Shown here: piece after piece, positions 57,561-64,000 of the stretch
Numbering within the stretch: the stretch's first letter is position 1
Layout of the letters: each line of letters starts with the position of its first letter
Translations under genes and position numbers: made by a program
NCBI GenBank assembly: GCA_951640165.1
Contig: OX621242.1
Location: 38,583,501 to 38,647,500 of the forward strand
Length of the DNA stretch: 64,000 nucleotides
From: Pseudoips prasinana
Taxonomy: Eukaryota; Arthropoda; Insecta; Lepidoptera; Nolidae
Direction of reading: 5' to 3'
The notes under the pieces: generated by a model
What the model was told of the DNA's origin: nothing
The model's database searches: none
The model's input: the letters and a program-made list of their open reading frames with translations, nothing else

Positions 57561-57863
57561 ACAACATTTCAAAACTGACACCACCTTAAAACAAAAATAC
57601 CATTTCTTTATTTTTGTATCTTGAGTTCAAATATATTTTTTTTTTTAATTCTTTATTTTTGAGGAAAAAAATAAAAACTAATAAAGATGCGATGACGTCA
57701 CTCATACGTTGGACGAGGTAGTTTCCTTTGCCTAAGTATTCCAATGTTTTAAACGAAACCATTAATGTCAAACAAGTCATGTCAAATTGTCACTCACGGT
57801 TTTAAATTTCAAAACTTTCTTGGTGACTTAATGAACATAATAAGGAATTACACTGGAAACGAA

Positions 57864-58257
57864 TTTAATATTGACGATTTTAATCGCCAGATTTCGAAGC
57901 GTTTGGTTGATGCTTCCCGTGACCAGAGGGCTGGCTTTTTCTTTGGGCAATGAATTAGTTTAGCAATACAACGTGGTAATGCAGCCAGTCTTCTGGGCAC
58001 ATTTTCTCATGGCCTCGATTCGGAGGAATACTACGGCGCCATCTGTAGTTAGTTTAAATTTATTTATGTATATAATTTACTTTTTCGTAGATTTAGTTTT
58101 TCTTTCTAATGTAGGTAGTTATGTATATTCATAAGTTTATTTAGGTTGTTTGTTATTAAGTTAAGTTAAATACTTGTATTATTAAAATATAAATAAATAG
58201 TATTTTAAAGTCATCAATAAATAAATAAATTGGCTTCACGATTTTAATATTGACGAT
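57864..58257 (+). mobile_element. 5'-truncated LINE insertion with candidate 15-bp target duplication
   Basis: TTTAATATTGACGAT occurs at 57864-57878 and again at 58243-58257. The enclosed segment encodes SKRLVDASRDQRAGFFFGQ, stop, then in frame SLAIQRGNAASLLGT, which I associate with the C-terminus of an insect LINE, followed by an AT-rich 3' UTR and AATAAATAAATAAAT. About eleven non-tail bases lie between the A-rich tail and the second duplication, so the boundary is not textbook. Confidence 0.5.
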
Positions 58258-58474
58258 AATAATTTAATTTGAAATTAAAACATTAAACAAACGTTAACAA
58301 GTTTAGGCGCCAACGAGTCTGACAAGACAGTGTATTTTTTTTGACGGGTTACATTAAATGAATGAAATAAAATGGCTATTCCACCGTATGTATGACGTCA
58401 TTTGCCGCTTACGTCTTTTTAGAATACATCGAATTTCAAAGTTGAAATTATGAATGAAAGGTTCTAATTTCGCA

Positions 58475-59271
58475 AAAAAAATATATGGGTGCTCTAGTTT
58501 TGAATTTACTTTTAAACAACGCAATAATACATGCCAGTAAAAAATATGAAATGTTGTCTATTGCCGGTCCTGCGCTACCTGCACCCAGCAGCTTCTAGTG
58601 ACCCTCGCAAGATAATTTTTCCATGGAAAAATGTATTTAAAAGTAATGTTGTAAATCAAATACAAAAAAAATATGGGTGCCCCAGTTTTGAAAATTCAAT
58701 TCTGGCATGTATTATTGCGTTGTTTAAAAGTAAATACTTTTAAACAACGCAATAATACATGCCAGTAAAAAATATGAAATGTTGTCTATTGCCAGTCCTG
58801 CGCTACCTGCACCCAGCAGCTTCCAGTGACCCTCGCAAGATAATTTTTCCATGGAAAAATGTATTTAAAAGTAATGTTGTAAATCAAATACAAAAAAAAA
58901 TATGGGTGCCCTAGTTTTGAATTTACTTTTAAACAACGCAATAATACATGCCAGTAAAAAATATTAAATGTTGTCTATTGCCGGTCCTGCGCTACCTGCA
59001 CCCAGCAGCTTCCAGTGACCCTCGCAAGAAAATTTTTCCATGGAAAAATGTATTTAAAAGTAATGTTGTAAATCAAATACAAAAAAAAATATGGGTGCCC
59101 CAGTTTTGAATTTACTTTTAAACAACGCAATAATACATGCCAGTAAAAAATATGAAATGTTGTCTATTGCCGGTCCTGCGCTACCTGCACCCAGCAGCTT
59201 CCAGTGACCCTCGCAAGATAATTTTTCCATGGAAAAATGTATTTAAAAGTAATGTTGTAAATCAAATACAA
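58475..59271. repeat. Satellite-like tandem array, 189-bp unit, four units
   Basis: Units begin ACTTTTAAACAACGCAATAA at 58508, 58736, 58925 and 59114; spacings 228, 189 and 189. A partial unit precedes the first. Each unit contains CCTGCACCCAGCAGCTTC and GTGACCCTCGCAAGA, resembling the reversed RTE 3' relic at 14490-14530, and a small TTTTTCCATGGAAAAA palindrome. Units differ by few bases, so the array is young. Confidence 0.95.
58702..58765. repeat. Perfect hairpin, 30-bp arms, 4-nt loop, inside the array
   Basis: Arms 58702-58731 and 58736-58765. The right arm is the normal start of unit 2; the left arm is an extra inverted copy that accounts for the 39 additional bases of unit 1. Confidence 0.95.
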
Positions 59272-59614
59272 TAATAATTAGAATAATTTGCTACAAAAGA
59301 TAACTCAAAGATGTAAAGAGAACTGACAAATGTTAATGACAAATTTTACCACCTACGTGTAGTAATTCGATTCTTTCAGATGAGTTTATGTGCGCGGGAG
59401 TAGTAGGTAATTGATACATTTTATATTTTGCCACATTTTTAGATCAGTAGACAGCGATTTATAAGATTGTCATCTTTAATATTCGTGAAATTAATCATAT
59501 TAAAGATATTATATATGCTATTAATATATATTTAAGCACCTCAAATAGGTCAGTGAAGATTCTAAAGCGGTTTATAGGGAAAATACCCTCGGTTATTTAT
59601 GCGAAAATTAATTC

Positions 59615-59790
59615 TCATCACACTTATATCATAAAGGCAATTTTGTGAGTGTGTATGTTTGTTATTCTTTCAGGCAAAAACTACCATACCGATTTTGATG
59701 AAATTTTGTAGTTATATAGCGTATATATCCGAATAACACATATGCTATAATTTATAAAGTTTAACGCAGGTAAAACCGCGGGGCACAACT
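59615..59790 (+). mobile_element. LEP1-like element, diverged
   Basis: CATAAAGGCAATTTTGTGAG at the start, AAAACCGCGGGGCACAACTA at the end; interior TACCATACCGATTTTGATG differs from the short form. 59272-59614 holds nothing else. Confidence 0.65.
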
Positions 59791-59864
59791 AAAAAAATAT
59801 GTATATATATACAAAGAGAAATAAACATCCATACATCGAAAATTACGCATTTATAATATTAGTC

Positions 59865-60053
59865 TGATACGAGTATATTATAAATGCGAAAGTTTGTACC
59901 TATGGATGTATTCATGTATGGATGTTTGTAACTCTTTCATGCAAGAAATACGGAACAGATATTGATGAAACTTTGTAGTAATATAGCCTATATATCCGAA
60001 TAAAATATAATTTATAAAATTTAACTCGGGTGAAACCGCGGGGCACAGCTAGT
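59865..60053 (+). mobile_element. LEP1-like element, diverged, second of a pair
   Basis: Same subfamily as 59615 (shared TATATAGC...TATATATCCGAATAA) and same orientation; ends GGGGCACAGCTAGTT. 60054-60603 holds a minus-strand frame with no known domain and AT microsatellites near 60420. Confidence 0.7.
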
Positions 60054-60603
60054 TCAGAATAGTTTAAAATACGAAAAACTAACCTTTTAATTACCATAAA
60101 AACCGTAACTTGAGAATGTTGCAGCTCACAGAAGCGAACAAATGAGTTCCCCAGTAATACAGCTCCGAGATAATCTGCAAGCGTACCGCGCGTGATTAGC
60201 CCACACTGTGTTTTAAAAGCTTTAAAAGGTGCCGATGCACTGCCTCGTGGCAAAGAGTAAGTATGCAGATGAGATAGAAGAGAACTGGCTTCCTGTCTGA
60301 CCATGATTTTTATCATGCCGATAAAAGATCACGTTTAAAAATAAAATCCGTAAGTACTTTCTTAGTACTATTAAGGCAGAATCATCTCCACAATAATATT
60401 TGTATGTATATGTTATTATATATATATATATTATTTATTTATTTATATTGCTGTATATATTTATTTTATATATTCATATATAATATTTATATGGATGTAC
60501 TCTCCGTTATGTGAAGTTTCTTCTTATTCTTTCTTTTTTATTTAGTAATATGTTTTGTATGTCTTCTTAACTTGCTTTGTCCTTTATCCAAATTTATAGT
60601 GCA

Positions 60604-60720
60604 CCTACTATAGTTTTGTCTGCATCACCCAAAGGTAGACTGGTAGATAATGCCTACGGCATTAAGTCCGCCTGTGTACTTAATGTGCATGAAGTTTTAA
60701 AATAAAAATAAATAAGACCT
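60604..60720 (+). repeat. LINE 3' UTR tail with stem-loop
   Basis: AAAGGTAGACTGGTAGA, stem AATGCC-TAC-GGCATT (60649-60663), then AAGTCCGCCTGTGTAC and an AATAAAAATAAAT end. Same architecture as 28801-28850 and 42880-42925. Confidence 0.6.
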
Positions 60721-60724
60721 AATT

Positions 60725-60955
60725 CTTAGCATTCCATGGATTCACCGAGCAGGAGCCGGGTCCATCGCGTCATAGAGGAGGGACCACTTGACACAGTCTG
60801 AGACTTTCGACTCAGACTTAAGTTTAAGGGGCCCGCCCCTCTGTGATGCATTAACCTTTTCTGTCTGTCAGTGTTCCCCCCTCTTCCTAGCCTATGATGA
60901 ATTATTGAATATTTTGACATAAATAAATAAATATTACTTGACTTCATATTCAACT
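60725..60955 (+). repeat. Possible retroelement 3' end
   Basis: Non-coding, ends in ACATAAATAAATAAATATT; contains a short GTCTGAG/CTCAGAC stem. Family not recognised. Confidence 0.3.
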
Positions 60956-61141
60956 AATTCAATGTTTGATTGTGTTATCAACTTAATCAATCTCACATGT
61001 GAATTAGTTTCACGCAATAAGGAATATGAATAAAGCTCTAAATAGAGCGAAAATTAATAAATTCAATGTTAACACTGTTTTAAGAAATATAGAACTAACT
61101 TCAATATTTCCGTATACGTTTGAGACAAAATTTAAATAATA

Positions 61142-61169
61142 GGTCTTTACCTATGAAATTGCCGTTTTG
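61142..61169 (+). repeat. mariner terminal inverted repeat, left
   Basis: Preceded by TA; partner at 62396-62423, one mismatch near its inner end (TTTTG against TTCTG). Confidence 0.9.
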
Positions 61170-61216
61170 TATGAAAATATTTAAACGAATTTTTTTCATG
61201 AATTTTTTTATTTGTA

Positions 61217-62236
61217 TTAATCGAAGTAATCACCCATGCAATCAATGCATCTTTGCCATCGCAGTGGCAGTTTATTGATGCCCTTCTTAAAGAAATCAGC
61301 TGGACGGGAGGCAACAAATTCTTCAAAGGCATTTTGTACTGCCTCTCGGGTATTGAATTTTTTTCCCGCCAAGAAGTTATCCAAATTCTGGAAAAAGTAG
61401 TAGTCTGTAGGCGCAAGGTCTGGTGAGTAGGGCGGATGACGGAGAGCTTCCAACCCCAGTTCTTGCAACTTGGAGACCGTCTGCTGTGCAGTATGAGGTC
61501 GCGCGTTGTCGTGCAGGAGCAGCGGAGACGAGCGATTGACCAATGCTGGTTGGAGATGCGCCAGCTTCTCCATCATTGTGCTCAGTTCTTCACAGTACAC
61601 ATCTGCAGTAATGCTCACCCCGTTTGGTAAGAAGCTGTGATGAATCACACCGGCGCTAGACCACCAAACAGTGACCATCACTTTTCTAGGGGTAAGTTTT
61701 CGTTTAGGGCATTGTTTAGGTGCTGAACCAGGATCCAACCAACTTGCTGAGCGCTTGCGGTTATCAAACAGAATCCATTTTTCATCGCAGGTAACAATGC
61801 GGTTCAAAATTCCTTCATTTGTGTGTCTGTTGAGCAGTGCAAGGCACGTCTCGACGCGTACTTCGCGCTGGCGATCATTGAGTTCGTGGGGCACCCATTT
61901 GTCAAGCTTTTTTACCTTGCCAATTTGACGCAAATGGACCAATATTGTTTTGACGCTAACGTCGAAAGCTGCTGCTAATTCAGCCGTAGATTGTGTATCA
62001 TCAGCTTCCACAACCGCCTTTAATTCGTCATTGTCGACCAAAGTCTTCGGACGACCGCGAGGTTCATTTTTCAGGTCGAAATTTCCAGAACGGAAGCGAG
62101 CAAACCAATAACAGGTGGTGCGTTGGTTTGTAGTGTTAGCTCCGTAAACGTCGTTGATGTTGCGTGCCGCTTGTGCCGCGTTGCTGTCACGACGGTACTC
62201 ATATTCCATAATTACTCGAATTTTTAACGTATCCAT
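61217..62236 (-). CDS. mariner transposase (DD34D), intact
   Basis: 339 residues from the chosen ATG at 62236; the frame is open 13 codons further to 62275, but MDTLKIRVIMEYEYRRDS aligns with the start of known mariner transposases. Residues 1-110 form the two helix-turn-helix DNA-binding modules (RNINDVYG, then VSVKTILVHLRQIGK). WVPHEL is at 114-119. The catalytic triad is D151 (TCDEKW), D243 (LHDNARPHT) and D278 (YSPDLAPTDYYFF), with exactly 34 residues between the last two. The C-terminus ends RWQRCIDCMGDYFD, as in the cecropia/mellifera-type subfamilies. The enzyme cuts and pastes the element at TA sites in the nucleus. No stop or frameshift, so it may be functional. Confidence 0.93.
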   Translation of the reverse strand: MDTLKIRVIMEYEYRRDSNAAQAARNINDVYGANTTNQRTTCYWFARFRSGNFDLKNEPRGRPKTLVDNDELKAVVEADDTQSTAELAAAFDVSVKTILVHLRQIGKVKKLDKWVPHELNDRQREVRVETCLALLNRHTNEGILNRIVTCDEKWILFDNRKRSASWLDPGSAPKQCPKRKLTPRKVMVTVWWSSAGVIHHSFLPNGVSITADVYCEELSTMMEKLAHLQPALVNRSSPLLLHDNARPHTAQQTVSKLQELGLEALRHPPYSPDLAPTDYYFFQNLDNFLAGKKFNTREAVQNAFEEFVASRPADFFKKGINKLPLRWQRCIDCMGDYFD

Positions 62237-62395
62237 GATGACGAAAAAGATTGAAATGCGATGAAAATGTAACACTAATCAATAAAGAAATGACTACTTT
62301 TGGAAAAAAGAATCCATGTTTTTAAAATAAAATTAATTTGAAATTAGAATTCTTAGCCAAACAAAAATTATTTTGATTTGAAATGGCCAGTACTG

Positions 62396-62423
62396 CAGAA
62401 CGGCAATTTCATAGGTAAAGACC
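62396..62423 (-). repeat. mariner terminal inverted repeat, right
   Basis: Followed by TA; lies upstream of the transposase start, so the transposase promoter would be within about 160 bp of this end. Confidence 0.9.
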
Positions 62424-62477
62424 TAATATATATAGCTCCATATAAAATTTGTTAAAATTGGTTCTTTACTTTCTCGT

Positions 62478-62640
62478 TTGGGCAGTAGTTACCCTAGTGT
62501 CAGAGTAGTTATAGCCGACATGTAGGCCTCTGAGATGGACTCCTAGGCTAGGGTAAGGTTGTACGTGTTAATCGGGAAAGGGCATCGTGTCATTGATTTC
62601 ATTCTCTGAGGCACGTAGGTGAACCACTTATCTCCTCATT
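62478..62640 (-). repeat. S4-like SINE, antisense, diverged
   Basis: GGGCAGTAGTTACCCTAGTG and TTCTCTGAGGCACGTAGGTG, as in 9525 with lower similarity. 62641-63067 includes a small GC-rich patch (CGCGCACGACGAGCGCGC near 62790) and nothing else. Confidence 0.45.
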
Positions 62641-63067
62641 ATCAACTACAAAAATAAATTATTGAACACTTTCGCTATACAAACCAGGTACTATAATCAA
62701 TGTAATAGGTAGATTATCCCCCTTGTTGGTATGTCTGCGTTGCCCGTTGATCTGTCGCAGCCCGCTCATAACTCGCTAATGAATGCTCGCGCACGACGAG
62801 CGCGCTTTGTGCTCTGACAACCTGTATGCGCTGCAATAGCGTACTCCCTCTCATTACTTTTGCAAGACATGTTCTAAATGTTACCCATTTTTAACCCACT
62901 CTAAAAAAGGAAGTTTTCAGTTCGACAGTATGTTTTTTTTGTGGACTAGATACGTTAGTTTTCCTTGGTTTGTAAACTTGATATTTTTATATTCTATAGG
63001 GCGAGTTTATGGGATAGTTCCATATAGATTTAGTTCAAATTAGATTATAATAATAGAAAATATAATT

Positions 63068-63262
63068 TGACCGCACGTGTGGCGTAGCCGTTAAGACAGT
63101 CGCCTCGCCGTTTCTTGTCCCGGTTTCGATTCCTGCTAAACTATTTGTGTAACCCATAAATAGTTCTTCTGAGTCTGGATGTAATTTGTGTCCGTCTATT
63201 ATATGCTCGTAAAGTACCCCGCGATACAGGGAAAAGCTTCCTTAATGCGGGCATTGTCTATA
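63068..63262 (+). repeat. S5 tRNA-like SINE
   Basis: A-box GTGGCGTAGCCGTTAAGAC, B-box CGGTTTCGATTCCTG, body TTCTTCTGAGTCTGGATGTA and TAAAGTACCCCGCGATACAG, end AATGCGGGCATTGT. Confidence 0.75.
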
Positions 63263-63330
63263 AAAAAAATATCCTGGGACATAAGTCACACACGGCCATC
63301 TAATCCCAATTAAGCAGAGCTTGTACTGTT
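63263..63330 (-). repeat. S2 SINE 3' fragment, antisense
   Basis: ATATCCTGGGACATAAGTCA, CACACGGCCATCTAATCCCA and AGCAGAGCTTGTACTG, directly abutting the S5 copy. Confidence 0.6.
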
Positions 63331-63349
63331 TTTCTAATTTTATGCGAAA

Positions 63350-63470
63350 TGTGTTTGCGCTTGACCACGATCTCACCTGATGGTAAGTGAAGATGTGGTC
63401 GAAGGTGGACCGCGCGTACCCATAAGATGCCTGTTCACTGTATAGAATAGAATAGAATAATGTTTATTTG
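63350..63470. repeat. Rep-A fragment followed by TAGAA-tailed LINE end
   Basis: CTCACCTGATGGTAAGTGA starts the Rep-A-like piece. TAGAATAGAATAGAATAATG (63442) begins an antisense LINE tail of the ATTCT type. 63471-64000 shows nothing recognisable. Confidence 0.5.
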
Positions 63471-64000
63471 ACAACAAACACAGGTACATTAAAGGTGTTA
63501 TAAATTAATCATGGCCCGCTATGTTTTGCTCTTACGATCGTACAAATATTTTTATGAAGCTAAATAAATTACTGTTTTTCAAAAGCACAATCTAACAATA
63601 TAATGTCAATTTATAATTTAAATTCAAAGAAATCATGAATGCTATAAAAATATTTTTCAGCAAGCCACCAAGTTAACTCTTAACTGTAACCTGGTATAAA
63701 CCCATGTTACGAGTATATGAGCCTGGAAACACTACTAGTTCTATTTGTGCTGTGAGTCTTGTAGTGACAGATAGTGAATCTTGAAAAAGTTTTTGAAACT
63801 TGCAGACTTTATGAACTTCCCGCTGTTAATATACAAGATGTAACGTAATTAACGCACACCCTTAAACACCCTAATTAGAATATTATGTTGTAATCATAAT
63901 ACATACACTGATATTTAATTTAAAATGTAAATGCATTGTTATTTACTAAATTAGTTTCTTGGAATAAAGTTTATTTTACTTTATTTTGTATTGATAGATG

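Larger units (their letters stand above)
61142..62423 (-). mobile_element. Full-length mariner transposon (1282 bp)
   Basis: Terminal inverted repeats of 28 bp at 61142-61169 and 62396-62423 (GGTCTTTACCTATGAAATTG at each end) differ at one base. Flanking TA dinucleotides (61140-61141, 62424-62425) are the expected target duplication. It carries one uninterrupted transposase gene. Length and structure are those of autonomous mariners. Confidence 0.93.

Noticed and set aside
59912..60316. Minus-strand open frame of 134 codons
   Set aside because: The second half is LEP1 sequence; the first half has no recognisable domain.

Overview
The window looks like gene-poor, AT-rich intergenic or intronic DNA from a moth or butterfly (Lepidoptera). 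The assignment rests on repeat content: many LEP1-like non-autonomous Helitron elements (ends with the GGGCACAGCTAGT motif), the common lepidopteran repeat ending GGGTACGGAACCCTAAAA, tRNA- and 5S rRNA-derived SINEs, RTE and CR1-like LINEs and a full-length mariner. I found no host gene, tRNA gene or rRNA gene that I can name. Repeat family labels used here are mine: Rep-A (contains CACCTGATGGTAAGTG), S1, S2, S3 and S5 (tRNA-like SINEs), S4 (5S rRNA-like SINE), S6 (SINE body with CTGCCAAGCGTGGCGATTAT and a GAT-rich tail), MITE-1 to MITE-4.

Layout. 0-9 kb: LINE C-terminal fragment, several Rep-A copies, an S3 copy, a foldback MITE with 80-bp arms and perfect hairpins, then 2 kb of unrecognised AT-rich DNA. 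9-20 kb: S4, S2, S6 and LEP1 copies, an RTE relic and a nested SINE (S1 inside S2). 20-28 kb: MITE-3, MITE-2 (two copies), an S3 dimer, a possible isolated coding exon at 24.04 kb and a GC-rich block with a CRE palindrome. 28-35 kb: 5'-truncated LINEs and SINEs. 35.0-35.5 kb: a GC/CpG-rich promoter-like block with three CCAAT boxes, a GC box, six CAGGTG E-boxes and an Inr with a correctly spaced partial DPE; this is the best non-transposon signal. 38.3-43.0 kb: a nearly full-length CR1-like LINE with intact ORF1 and an ORF2 broken by one apparent 1-bp shift. 43-58 kb: SINEs, a LEP1 tandem array and RTE relics. 58.5-59.3 kb: a 189-bp satellite, four units, one carrying an inverted insertion. 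61.1-62.4 kb: an apparently intact mariner.

The only intact protein genes belong to transposons. The LINE families probably supply the machinery for the SINEs: the RTE and S6 tails share a GAT-repeat end, and S1 and S2 share a 3' body. The most unusual structural theme is a set of about ten unrelated, nearly perfect inverted duplications (arms 16-43 bp, loops 4-12 nt) scattered over the window. One lies inside the satellite, where neighbouring units act as a control showing that the inverted copy was inserted later.
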